From an uncultured Polaribacter sp. (GTDB taxonomy: Bacteria; Bacteroidota; Bacteroidia; Flavobacteriales; Flavobacteriaceae), in assembly GCF_947503875.1 (NCBI RefSeq), contig NZ_CANNFH010000003.1, forward strand, positions 186,001-250,000: DNA of 64,000 bases, written 5' to 3'. A model generated the notes under the pieces. That model worked only from the letters and a program-made list of their open reading frames with translations. It did no database searches and was not told where the DNA came from. Position 1 is the stretch's first letter. Each line of letters opens with the position of its first letter. Shown one piece after another: positions 29,946 through 38,454 of this stretch. The translations under genes were made by a program, and so were the position numbers.

Positions 29946-29969
29946 AATTTCAGTTATTTAATGCTATAA

Positions 29970-31058
29970 TTAATCGCCATCTGCATCTATAAAATCTACA
30001 CTTACATTAAAAGCTTGCAACATATCTACTTTTATTAAAACTACAACTTTTTGTAATTCATCATAAGCCTTTGTCATTGCAGTATTATCTGTATTTACTT
30101 GATTGAAAAAATTGTCATCTAGTGTATTTATTTGTGTTTGTGCAGTCACTAATTGATTTGTAATGCTTGTAGCCAAATCTTGCCTGTCTAAAGACTCTAA
30201 ATATTGTTTAAATGTTGGCAGCGTATCTGTTCCTTCAAAAAAAAGTTTTACTCCAGATAACGCTTCCAAAGCTAAAGTTTTAGAAATATCTTGTTTATAA
30301 AAACCTTCTACTTTTTCCGGTAAAGGGTTTGATGAAAAAATACCAGCAGGAATTCCTATTTTGGCAGCTCTTAAGTTTTTTTCGTAATAAAAGATATAAT
30401 CGTTAATTAATTTATTTACACTGCTTGTAGCTGTATTAGAAACACTAGCTACAAAAGCACTTTTATTACTTATGAAATCGTTAACTACTTCTGTAGTTAA
30501 AGCATCCATTTGAGCTAGAACATCTGTTAAATAAGCTTTATAATTATCTTTATTTTCAGTTGCTGTGTATTTCTCTAAAATGGCTTCATCTGAATCTGCT
30601 AAACCATGTAATAAATAATCTAATGCAGGAAAACCTTGTGCATCGTGATTATTAGGGCTATCCAAATCGTAACTACCACTTGCAATATTGTTTTCTACAT
30701 CTCTAACAGTTAAAGGATAAATATTCATAAAAAAAGAATATTGAATCTCTTCTGCTCTGCCAATATTATACATTTCTATATGTTGCCAAGACTTATAAGC
30801 ATTTAACCAAGAAGCTCTAAGCGTATTCATATTTTGAATATTTGGAGTTGCTGTAAAAGTTTCTCCATCTTGTTTTAAAGCACTCATTTTAGTACTAAAA
30901 TCTTCGTAAGAAGGTATAATAATGTTGTCTGTAATGTTTGTTAACATTGCAACTCTATCAAAACTATCTGTAATAACTTCTGAATCATTTTCACTGGAAG
31001 AACCACAAGAAGTTACTACTACTACAAATACAAAAAGGTAAAAAATTTGTTTTAACAT
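29970..31058 (-). CDS. Imelysin-family lipoprotein
   Basis: A 362-residue envelope lipoprotein of the imelysin (IrpA-like) family, linked to iron uptake. I chose the ATG at 31058 (MLKQIFYLFVFVVVVTSCGSS, lipobox Cys18); the longer frame from 31106 would start upstream of the -7 box at 31088-31095. The family GxHxxE motif appears as GFPALDYLL, so His is Pro and Glu is Asp, a variant I believe occurs in flavobacterial members. The body is two helical bundles. It follows the DUF4856 gene after 83 bp and has a 23-bp dyad just before its start. Confidence 0.9.
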   Translation of the reverse strand: MLKQIFYLFVFVVVVTSCGSSSENDSEVITDSFDRVAMLTNITDNIIIPSYEDFSTKMSALKQDGETFTATPNIQNMNTLRASWLNAYKSWQHIEMYNIGRAEEIQYSFFMNIYPLTVRDVENNIASGSYDLDSPNNHDAQGFPALDYLLHGLADSDEAILEKYTATENKDNYKAYLTDVLAQMDALTTEVVNDFISNKSAFVASVSNTATSSVNKLINDYIFYYEKNLRAAKIGIPAGIFSSNPLPEKVEGFYKQDISKTLALEALSGVKLFFEGTDTLPTFKQYLESLDRQDLATSITNQLVTAQTQINTLDDNFFNQVNTDNTAMTKAYDELQKVVVLIKVDMLQAFNVSVDFIDADGD

Positions 31059-31059
31059 A

Positions 31060-31082
31060 TTATTTCTATTTATTCTAAATAA
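31060..31082. promoter_or_regulatory. 23-bp dyad before imelysin start
   Basis: TTATTT-N11-AAATAA, the same layout and length as the site at 32409. It lies 2 bp upstream of the imelysin ATG and covers the expected transcription start of the -7-like box TATTTTTG (minus strand, 31088-31095). It is a good candidate for an operator of an iron-dependent repressor; the repressor is not identified. Confidence 0.55.
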
Positions 31083-31141
31083 AGGCACAAAAATAGTAAA
31101 AACCAATCTTAAAAAGACTACTTTTTTACAAAAAATATAGA

Positions 31142-32335
31142 TTAACTACCGGCCTCTGTTACTGTAAATTTAAATTTTGAAGCAATTGTAGCAGACATTT
31201 CATCTAACTTTTCATTGGTAAGATCCCAAAAACCGTCACCAGCCATTAAAGTTGATAGAAATGCATCTACTTCTGCTTTTGTAAAATAAGGTACATTAGT
31301 ATTTGGCTGTCTTGTAAACTGTAAACTGTAAATAAAACCATAACCTTCAGATAAATCATGAAAAGCAGTTGCTTTATCATTTGCCAAAGTACTTTTAGCT
31401 TGTTGCAAATAATACACAGCTCTTATACCAATTATTTCAGAGATTTTTTCTCTTAAGATATTTGCTTGAATATCTCTTGTTGCATAATCTTTAGCAACAA
31501 TAGCAGCTCTACCCAGTTTAAAAGCGTCGTAAATTTCTTTTGGCTTTGCACCAAAATCATCATCACCTACTAACCTACCTACGTATTTATTTAAATAGCT
31601 ATCTGCTCCAAAAACAGGTACTTCTGGGTTTGCTTCATTACCGTATAAATAACCAAAAGCTTCATCCCATTTATGCTCCATAGTTGTGTAATTTTTACCA
31701 CTAGCTGTAACGTCTCCATTATTATCTTCTACGTTACTTGCCTCATCTAAAACACTTGTACTTAAATAATTGTTTAACATTTGGTCTAACATTAAACCAC
31801 CTATTAATCCCTTTACAATAGCTTGATCATATTCTAAACCTTTTGCATTTACCCATCTTGTTGCGCCTCCACCAGCTTCTTGCATTTGGCCTGCAACACC
31901 TTTGGCTGCATCTACATTCCAATTCGGAAAAACATCATTTACCTGTGCTGCAATCCAACTATCAAAATCTGCTTTAATTGCTGCTGCATCTGTAGTGTTA
32001 GCCGAGAAAAAATCTCTAGAAGCCGCTACTTTACTTTTTACATTTTTAGAAGATGCATTTAAAGCTACCTCAGCAAAGGATGCTGCCCCTTCTGTATGCG
32101 CAAATTTTGCATTTAAAGATGCTAAAGTTTCACTATCTGGCTTTAATAAACCTTTTGCCAATTCGTCTGCCATTCTAATTCTTGTCGTTTGTCCGCTAAA
32201 ACTAACAGAAGTTTCTCCACCTCTTTCAAAACTATAAGTTGCAGGCGCTACTGTATTTACAACGTTTTCCTCTTCACTGCTAGAACAAGACATTAAACTA
32301 GCTACTATGGCTAGAGAAAGTATTACTTTTTTCAT
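31142..32335 (-). CDS. DUF4856 lipoprotein
   Basis: A 397-residue lipoprotein of the DUF4856 family, often found next to imelysin genes in Bacteroidetes. The start is set at the ATG 32335 (MKKVILSLAIVASLMSCSSS, lipobox Cys17), because a longer frame to 32386 overlaps the promoter. The mature part has YSFERGGETSVSFSGQTTRIRMADEL and a helical body with the motif WDEAFGYLYG, consistent with an imelysin-related fold. It is the first gene of the locus. A surface role in iron handling is inferred from neighbours. Confidence 0.88.
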   Translation of the reverse strand: MKKVILSLAIVASLMSCSSSEEENVVNTVAPATYSFERGGETSVSFSGQTTRIRMADELAKGLLKPDSETLASLNAKFAHTEGAASFAEVALNASSKNVKSKVAASRDFFSANTTDAAAIKADFDSWIAAQVNDVFPNWNVDAAKGVAGQMQEAGGGATRWVNAKGLEYDQAIVKGLIGGLMLDQMLNNYLSTSVLDEASNVEDNNGDVTASGKNYTTMEHKWDEAFGYLYGNEANPEVPVFGADSYLNKYVGRLVGDDDFGAKPKEIYDAFKLGRAAIVAKDYATRDIQANILREKISEIIGIRAVYYLQQAKSTLANDKATAFHDLSEGYGFIYSLQFTRQPNTNVPYFTKAEVDAFLSTLMAGDGFWDLTNEKLDEMSATIASKFKFTVTEAGS

Positions 32336-32375
32336 TTTATTAAGATTAATTATAAATAATTTAATTGATTTTTGG

Positions 32376-32406
32376 CAAATGTACAATACAATAATAGTTT
32401 ATCAAA
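32376..32406 (-). promoter_or_regulatory. Promoter of the DUF4856-imelysin unit
   Basis: On the minus strand TTTG (32403-32406), exactly 19 bp, then TACATTTG (32376-32383): a perfect match to the Bacteroidetes -33/-7 consensus. The gene starts about 34 nt downstream of the expected start point. The 23-bp dyad at 32409-32431 abuts the -33 element. Confidence 0.85.
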
Positions 32407-32408
32407 GC

Positions 32409-32431
32409 TTATTTAGAATAAATTAAAATAA
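32409..32431. promoter_or_regulatory. 23-bp dyad at the DUF4856 promoter
   Basis: TTATTT-N11-AAATAA, adjacent to the -33 box of the DUF4856 promoter. It shares its layout with the site before imelysin. A half-site with TTTATTCTAAAA is seen nearby at 32468-32479, towards the divergent hydrolase. Confidence 0.55.
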
Positions 32432-32541
32432 AAATTGTAATTCGCAACAAAAGGTTTGAAATTTTTTATTTATTCTAAAAAGAGTGACCTTAACTTTTAA
32501 ATAATTCCTACTTTTAGTACAAATAATTTACAATATACTTT

Positions 32542-33477
32542 ATGAGCACGCGTAATATCTTTGCAATATTCCTTTTAATAAGCTTAGTTAGCTGTAAATC
32601 TGCTAAAAACAGTGTTGATGCCTCTACCCTAGCCTACACTAGTTTTAGAGAAAGTCAAAAATCTTTTTTATCTTCTGATGGAACCCTAAAATATATAGAT
32701 AAAGGGCAAGGCAAAGTACTATTATTGTTACATGGTGTACCTACATCTTCTTGGTTATATAGAAAAATGATTGATGAATTGGTTGCTGAAGGTTACAGAG
32801 TAATAGCACCAGATATGCTAGGTTACGGAAATAGTGAAAACCCAAAAGGGTATGAACTTTACAACGCTGAAAATCATGGTAAAAGGATTTTAGAATTAAT
32901 GAATGCCCTTAATATAAAGAGTTGGACACATGTAACCCATGATGCAGGAGGCTTATGGACTTGGGAATTGTTAAAACAAGATAAAAAAAGAATAAATAAA
33001 TTAATAATACTCAATTCTATTGTTTTTGAGGAAGGTTTTAATCCGCCAATTAGAATGAAAAAAGGTTTTTTTGCTAAAACCAGTATGTGGATGTATAGCA
33101 ATGGTGTAACAACTAATATGTTGCTAAAAGCACTATTTAAAACTGGTTTGGTTAACAATACGCTTTCTAAAAATGAAATTGAAGGTTATAAAAAACCCTT
33201 AAAAGAAGGAAAAACAAGAGGTATGTATTACTTTTTTAGTAAAACCTGTAATACACTACCAGATTACGCTGCGCTTATAAAAAGTTTACAAATTCCTGTT
33301 GTTGTTATTTGAGGAAAACATGACAAAATGTTGCAAATAAAACCTCAAAAGCAACAATTAATTACAACTTTAAATATTACCGAAAAAGATATACATATTA
33401 TTGATGCAAAACATTTTATTCAAGAAGAAAAACCAAAAGAGATTAATAAGATTATACTTAATTTTCTAAAAAAATAA
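32542..33477 (+). pseudogene. Alpha/beta hydrolase interrupted by in-frame TGA
   Basis: A lipoprotein alpha/beta hydrolase of the epoxide hydrolase/haloalkane dehalogenase type. It has lipobox Cys18, oxyanion motif HGVP, and a nucleophile elbow with Asp134 (THDAGGLW). The frame stops at TGA 33310-33312 after PVVVI, exactly where the family has Trp (VIWGKHD). The same frame then runs 54 codons to a TAA at 33475 and encodes the expected catalytic Asp (GKHDKML) and His (AKHFIQEE). A single TGG to TGA change therefore removes two of three catalytic residues. Readthrough or a sequencing error are the alternatives. It is divergent from the DUF4856 operon. Confidence 0.85.
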
Positions 33478-33499
33478 AACTATATTTTTCAATTAACAT

Positions 33500-34357
33500 T
33501 TAACTAAAAACCTCTAAAGCTTTATTGTAAGCACTCTCAAAACTCATAGGCTTTATATTTGTATTTGCTTTTGCTGAAGTAAAGTAAGACAATAACTTTT
33601 CTGTTGGCATATTACCTGTAAGTTCGTCCTTTGCCATTGGGCAACCTCCATAGCCTTTTATTGCACCATCAAATCTGTAACATCCTGCTTTAAATGCAGC
33701 GTCTACTTTTTCGTGCCATTTATCTGGCGTGGTATGCAAATGTGCACCAAATTCTATATTGGTATATTGTGGTATTAAATTAGAGAATAAATAATCAATT
33801 ACGTCTGGTGTAGAACTGCCAACAGTATCTGATAACGACAAAATTTTTACACCCATATTGGATAATTTTTCTGTCCAATTGGCTACAATATCCACATTCC
33901 AAGGATCTCCATAAGGGTTACCAAAACCCATAGATAAATAGGCAACAACTTCTTTATTTGTTTTAGAAGCGATATTTAAAATTTCATCTAAGGTTTTTAT
34001 AGATTCTGCAATTGTTTTATGTGTATTACGCATTTGAAAATTTTCTGAAATAGAAAATGGATATCCTAAATAATCAATTTCTTCAAATTGAGAGGCATCA
34101 TTTGCGCCTCTTACATTTGCTATAATTGCTAATAATTTACTTGTGGTGCTAGATAAATCTAATTGCCCTAAAACTGCAGCTGTATCTCGCATTTGTGGTA
34201 TCGCCTTTGGCGAAACAAAACTGCCAAAATCTATAGTATCAAAACCTACTTTTAATAGTGAATTGATATACAATGCCTTTTTTTCTGTAGCAATAAAGTG
34301 AGATTTAATACCTTGCATGGCATCTCTAGGACATTCTATGATTTTTACATTTTTCAT
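33500..34357 (-). CDS. mvaB: Hydroxymethylglutaryl-CoA lyase
   Basis: It cleaves HMG-CoA to acetyl-CoA and acetoacetate, in leucine and ketone-body breakdown. It has 285 residues from the ATG at 34357 (MKNVKIIECPRDAMQG). The longer frame to 34375 starts upstream of the TATCTTTG -7 box and is rejected. TIM-barrel motifs are visible: ECPRDAMQ, FGSFVSPKAIPQM, SDTVGSSTP, GAHLHTTPD and the catalytic Cys in GYGGCPMAKDELTGN. No other leucine-catabolic gene is adjacent. Confidence 0.95.
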   Translation of the reverse strand: MKNVKIIECPRDAMQGIKSHFIATEKKALYINSLLKVGFDTIDFGSFVSPKAIPQMRDTAAVLGQLDLSSTTSKLLAIIANVRGANDASQFEEIDYLGYPFSISENFQMRNTHKTIAESIKTLDEILNIASKTNKEVVAYLSMGFGNPYGDPWNVDIVANWTEKLSNMGVKILSLSDTVGSSTPDVIDYLFSNLIPQYTNIEFGAHLHTTPDKWHEKVDAAFKAGCYRFDGAIKGYGGCPMAKDELTGNMPTEKLLSYFTSAKANTNIKPMSFESAYNKALEVFS

Positions 34358-34362
34358 TATCT

Positions 34363-34370
34363 CAAAGATA
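34363..34370 (-). promoter_or_regulatory. -7 box of mvaB, possibly leaderless
   Basis: TATCTTTG on the minus strand, 5 bp upstream of the ATG at 34357. With the usual start about 6-8 nt downstream, the transcript would begin at or next to the start codon. No clear -33 element is seen. Confidence 0.5.
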
Positions 34371-34401
34371 GCCAAACAAAGTGATTTCTAAAATTTTTTA
34401 A

Positions 34402-34432
34402 ATTGTTTATTCTATAGTTTTCAATACATTCG
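34402..34432 (+). promoter_or_regulatory. Promoter of the MFS gene
   Basis: ATTG (34402-34405), 19 bp, TACATTCG (34425-34432), matching the -33/-7 consensus with one change in each element. The ATG at 34441 follows 8 bp later, so the leader would be very short or absent. Confidence 0.6.
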
Positions 34433-34440
34433 TAATCTAA

Positions 34441-35610
34441 ATGAAACATCCTAAATTTATCTTATTTATAATTGTTATTTCGCAATTCTTTTGCACATCT
34501 TTATGGTTTGCAGGTAATGGAATAATAAACGATTTAATTGCTTTTTTTAGTTTAAAAAGTACAGATTTGGCACACCTTACTTCTGCTGTACAATTTGGTT
34601 TTATAAGTGGTACACTAGTTTTTGCCCTTTTTACAATTGCAGATCGCTTTTCACCATCTAAAGTATTTTTTTTATGTGCAGTTTTAGGCGCATTTTTTAA
34701 TTTTAGTATCAATTTTAATGGCAATACCATAGGTAGTTTATTGTTGTTTCGTTTTTTAACTGGCTTTTTTTTAGCAGGAATTTATCCTGTAGGAATGAAA
34801 ATTGCAACCGATTATTTTAAAGAAGGTTTAGGAACTTCTTTAGGGTTTTTAGTTGGTGCTTTAGTTTTAGGTACTGCCCTACCCCATTTATTAAAAGATT
34901 TATTTACTAATTTTAAATGGCAAACTATTGTTAATACAACTTCTAGCCTTTCTATTTTAGGTGGTTTTTTTATGCTTTTACTAGTGCCTAATGGTCCTTA
35001 TAGAAAAAAAGCAAAAAAATTAAACCTTTCTGTTTGTTTAAATGTGTTTAAAAACATCAATTTTAGAAAAGCGGCATTTGGTTATTTTGGCCATATGTGG
35101 GAACTCTATGCTTTTTGGGTCTTTGTACCTGTAATTTTAGAAATTTATAGTAGCAAACAACAAATAACACATTTTAATATTCCCTTATTATCTTTTCTAA
35201 TAATTGGTATTGGAAGTTTGGCTTGTGTTTTAGGTAGTTTTGTAGCTATAAAATTTGGTGCTAAAAAAACAGCATTTTATGCGCTAACGTTGTCTTGTTT
35301 GTGTTGTATTGTTTCTCCGCTATTTTTTATAATAGACAATGAAGTTATCTTTATAATATTTTTACTTTTTTGGGGAATGGTTGTTATTGCAGATTCGCCT
35401 TTACTATCAACTTTAGTAGCCAAAAATGCACCCGAAAAAGATAGAGGTACTGCTTTAACAATAGTAAACTGTTTAGGGTTTTCCATAACCATAATTAGTA
35501 TTCAATTAATTGGTTACTTAAGAGTGGAATTTTCAGAAATTTTAATTTTTGTTTTTCTTGCTATTGGTCCAATAATAGGCTTATTTTCTTTAAGAAAAAG
35601 TAAATCTTAA
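34441..35610 (+). CDS. MFS transporter
   Basis: A 389-residue inner membrane carrier of the major facilitator superfamily with about 12 hydrophobic segments. The first starts at residue 5 (FILFIIVISQFFCTSLWFAGN); the MFS loop motif region is around FALFTIADRFSPSK. The substrate is unknown; the N-terminus resembles nitrate/nitrite- or cyanate-type carriers only loosely. The stop codon overlaps that of the convergent histidine kinase gene by 4 bp. Confidence 0.88.
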   Translation: MKHPKFILFIIVISQFFCTSLWFAGNGIINDLIAFFSLKSTDLAHLTSAVQFGFISGTLVFALFTIADRFSPSKVFFLCAVLGAFFNFSINFNGNTIGSLLLFRFLTGFFLAGIYPVGMKIATDYFKEGLGTSLGFLVGALVLGTALPHLLKDLFTNFKWQTIVNTTSSLSILGGFFMLLLVPNGPYRKKAKKLNLSVCLNVFKNINFRKAAFGYFGHMWELYAFWVFVPVILEIYSSKQQITHFNIPLLSFLIIGIGSLACVLGSFVAIKFGAKKTAFYALTLSCLCCIVSPLFFIIDNEVIFIIFLLFWGMVVIADSPLLSTLVAKNAPEKDRGTALTIVNCLGFSITIISIQLIGYLRVEFSEILIFVFLAIGPIIGLFSLRKSKS

Positions 35611-37139
35611 CTTAGGGTAGTTTTAATGGTTTTAATAAAATCTGCTGCAGTATAAGGTTTTCCTATAACTGAATTAAAACCAATTTTTATATAGCGTTCT
35701 ATATCTTCTTTTGCAGTGTTTGCAGTTAAGGCTAAAAAAGGAATTGTGCTATTATCTTTAAAAAACTCGTATTTTTTTTGTACCAATTGTTCTCCTGTAA
35801 TATTTGGCATATGTATGTCTAATAAAACGATATCAAATGCTTCTTTTTTTAAGATATTTAAAGCTTCTAAACCATCTTTTACAAGGGTAAAGTCTACTTT
35901 TTCTTTCTTTAAAATGTGTGCAACTATAGTCTGATTTAAAGCATCGTCATCTGCGACTAATATGCGTTTTCCATTTAAATCTACCCCTTTAGTAAGTTGG
36001 TTTGTTATAGTATTTTTATGCTCATTTTTTTTAGATTTCACTTTTAAAAATGGAATAGTTACTGTAAAAGTAGTACCAACATTCAACTTACTATTTACTG
36101 TTATTTTACCATCCATAGCTTTTAAAAGCCGTTTTACAATAGATAAACCTAAGCCAGCTCCTCCAAAAACTCTATTGTCACTTTTTTTGTTTTGTGTATA
36201 CTCATCAAAAATTTTAGAAACTTGTACGTCCATCATTCCTCTTCCTGAATCGGAAACTAAAAACCCGATGTAAATTTTTTCATCGGTTTCCTTAACTACT
36301 TTTACATCTATTTTAATTTCTCCTTTCTCTGTAAACTTTAAAGCATTAGAAAGTAAATTAGATAATACTTGGTTTAAACGAACATCATCTCCTAAAACAA
36401 GTTTTGGTAATTCTGTATGATTGCTTAAAACTAAACGAACTGTATCTTTTTTATTCTGGTGGGTATAATTTTCGAAGCAATTTTTTACAATCTCTGCAAT
36501 TTGTATTGGTTTGCTTTCTAAGCTTAATTTACCAGCTTCTATTCTAGATAAATCTAAAATATCATTTACAATAACTTTTAAATGTTCTCCAGAGAGTGAT
36601 AAAAGTTTACTGTACTCTTTAACTTTAGCGTTGATATCTTCTTCAGAAATCATTTTAGAATAGCCTAAAATAACGTTTAACGGATTTCTAACTTCGTGAC
36701 TCATCATTGCTAAAAAACGAGTTTTTTGTTCATTGGCTTTATCCGCAATTTTTCTAAGTTCTTCTAATTCTTTATTTTTCTCATCTATCTCTCTTTTTAA
36801 AAAAAATAAATCGTTTCTATTTTGGTTTAATTGATTTACAAACTTGTACACACTTGCTCTATTATGTACTAAAACAGTTACATTGTTTATTTGTTTCTGT
36901 AGTTCAACATCTACATTATATTCTACACCATTAGAAACAATTAACATCCCTTCTAATAAAAATGATCTGTTTTCTTCTATAGCCTCTAAAGTGCCTTGCA
37001 AAAATGGGCAAGTTTTGTAAATTGAATCTTTTACAGAAAACTCATTTTTAATAAAATTACCTGCATCTATACTAATTATTTCCCCAGAAAACTGGGTTGT
37101 AATTTGTATAAAGATTGATGCAATATTCTTTGGTATCAA
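35607..37139 (-). CDS. Soluble hybrid histidine kinase of the GTPase operon
   Basis: A 510-residue cytoplasmic hybrid kinase with no membrane segment. Residues 1-100 look like a PAS-type fold, followed by a coiled coil (about 105-140), HisKA with H148 (MMSHEVRNPLN), an ATPase domain with N265, DSGRG (297-301) and GAGLGLS, and a C-terminal receiver with acidic DDD near 397-399, phospho-acceptor D441 and K494. There is no output domain, so it likely passes phosphate to an unlinked HPt protein or acts through the receiver. It starts with TTG 6 bp after the GTPase stop and is the last gene of a four-gene operon. Confidence 0.93.
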   Translation of the reverse strand: MIPKNIASIFIQITTQFSGEIISIDAGNFIKNEFSVKDSIYKTCPFLQGTLEAIEENRSFLLEGMLIVSNGVEYNVDVELQKQINNVTVLVHNRASVYKFVNQLNQNRNDLFFLKREIDEKNKELEELRKIADKANEQKTRFLAMMSHEVRNPLNVILGYSKMISEEDINAKVKEYSKLLSLSGEHLKVIVNDILDLSRIEAGKLSLESKPIQIAEIVKNCFENYTHQNKKDTVRLVLSNHTELPKLVLGDDVRLNQVLSNLLSNALKFTEKGEIKIDVKVVKETDEKIYIGFLVSDSGRGMMDVQVSKIFDEYTQNKKSDNRVFGGAGLGLSIVKRLLKAMDGKITVNSKLNVGTTFTVTIPFLKVKSKKNEHKNTITNQLTKGVDLNGKRILVADDDALNQTIVAHILKKEKVDFTLVKDGLEALNILKKEAFDIVLLDIHMPNITGEQLVQKKYEFFKDNSTIPFLALTANTAKEDIERYIKIGFNSVIGKPYTAADFIKTIKTTLS

Positions 37140-37145
37140 AATAGT

Positions 37146-37631
37146 TTATTTTATGGCTTGTGCCGCTAATTTTAAAAAAGCGTCTTCTACATTATCATTT
37201 TCTTTAGCACTTGTAATCAAATCTATTGGCTCGGCAATAGTTTCTTGTAAGCTAATTATGGCTTCTTGGGTTAATAAATCTTTTTTGTTACCAACTACAG
37301 TAACTTTATCTAAACCAGATAACTCTTTAATATTTTTTATGTAAGAAGTAATATTATTGTATGTCTCTGCCCTACTAACATCAAAAACATACATTGCTGC
37401 ACTTGCTCCTAAAAAATAAGATTTGGGTATTTTTTCATCATTATGAGTACCAGCAACATCCCAAATTAAAAGCTTTATTTCTTCATTTTTATACTGTACG
37501 AGTTTAGAACTAACGCGCACACCAATTGTACTAATATAATCTTCAGAAAATTCGTTTAAAACAAACCTTCTTATTAGTGAAGTTTTGCCAACTCCAAAAT
37601 TACCAACTAACAAGACTTTTTTAGCAACCAT
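37146..37631 (-). CDS. Ras/Rab-like small GTPase
   Basis: A 161-residue small GTPase, a single G domain. G1 is GNFGVGKTS (10-18), switch I Thr is T35 (YISTIGV), G3 is WDVAG (57-61), G4 NKKD (115-118) and G5 TSAK (140-143). The residue after DVAG is T62, where Ras and Rab have the catalytic Gln, so intrinsic hydrolysis should be slow or depend on a partner. There is no C-terminal Cys for lipidation. It lies between a roadblock/longin-like protein gene and the hybrid kinase gene. It resembles the prokaryotic Ras-like families of unknown function more than MglA. Confidence 0.93.
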   Translation of the reverse strand: MVAKKVLLVGNFGVGKTSLIRRFVLNEFSEDYISTIGVRVSSKLVQYKNEEIKLLIWDVAGTHNDEKIPKSYFLGASAAMYVFDVSRAETYNNITSYIKNIKELSGLDKVTVVGNKKDLLTQEAIISLQETIAEPIDLITSAKENDNVEDAFLKLAAQAIK

Positions 37632-37647
37632 TTTTCAAATTCTGTTT

Positions 37648-38454
37648 TTAAGCTATTAAATGGCGTTCTATAAGCACATTTAATTTAGTTTCGTCTTTTA
37701 AATACTTGCGTTCTCGTAATATGACTTCTGCCAAATTATTGGTATTATCTACTATTTTTTCTTTAAAAGCGGCTGTTAAAACTCCAGAAGTGGCAATAGC
37801 GATATATACCGTATTAAAACTGATAATAGTTAGCTGAAAATTGTCAAACTTTATATCTTCTAAACTCTGATTTTCTTTAGAAAAAGCGTCTTCAGCAAAA
37901 GATTTAATAGCGGTTAACATGCCAGAAATCATATCTTTATCTGCTATATCTCCTTTAGAATAATTACCAAAAAGCAAACCTGAATCTTTCTCAATAATAA
38001 AAACTTGCTCTATACTTGCTTCAAATACTTCTTGCAAAATATCATCTGCATCTGTATTTTTACCTTTAATAAATCGTTTAAATATTTGTTTTACAGAAAA
38101 CTTTTCTGAAATGGTTTTATTAATGCGTTCAGACAGTTTGGTAATTTCACTAACAATTGCTTTTTTTATTAATTTACCCATAATTGGGTACAAAGCATCT
38201 ACAACCTCGTCTTGAGAATTTCTAATTTGAGATTTAATAGTTTCTGTAATTGTAGTTCCAAAATATTCTGGAAAGTTTTGGCGAAGATCTTCTATTCTTT
38301 TATCTATTAAAGGATCTATACTTTTTTCTAATTTTTCCTTTAAAATGATTTCTTTACTTAAAGCTGTAAATTTTTGTCTATCGTCTTCTAGCAAGAGCTC
38401 TTTGAGTAACTCAAAACGATTATCTTTTATATTATTTACAGTTTTATTTCCCAT
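37648..38454 (-). CDS. Protein with possible roadblock/longin-like domain
   Basis: A 268-residue soluble protein. Residues 1-140 are helical and charged. Residues 147-245 have the alternating pattern of a roadblock/LC7 or longin domain: a strand with VFIIEKDSGLLFGN, an acidic turn, the helix DKDMISGMLTAIKSFAEDAF, then strands LEDIKFDNFQLTIISF and VYIAIATSG. Such domains bind and regulate small GTPases (MglB with MglA), and the next gene encodes one. The fold call is my inference from pattern alone. It abuts the coiled-coil gene with no spacer. Confidence 0.75.
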   Translation of the reverse strand: MGNKTVNNIKDNRFELLKELLLEDDRQKFTALSKEIILKEKLEKSIDPLIDKRIEDLRQNFPEYFGTTITETIKSQIRNSQDEVVDALYPIMGKLIKKAIVSEITKLSERINKTISEKFSVKQIFKRFIKGKNTDADDILQEVFEASIEQVFIIEKDSGLLFGNYSKGDIADKDMISGMLTAIKSFAEDAFSKENQSLEDIKFDNFQLTIISFNTVYIAIATSGVLTAAFKEKIVDNTNNLAEVILRERKYLKDETKLNVLIERHLIA

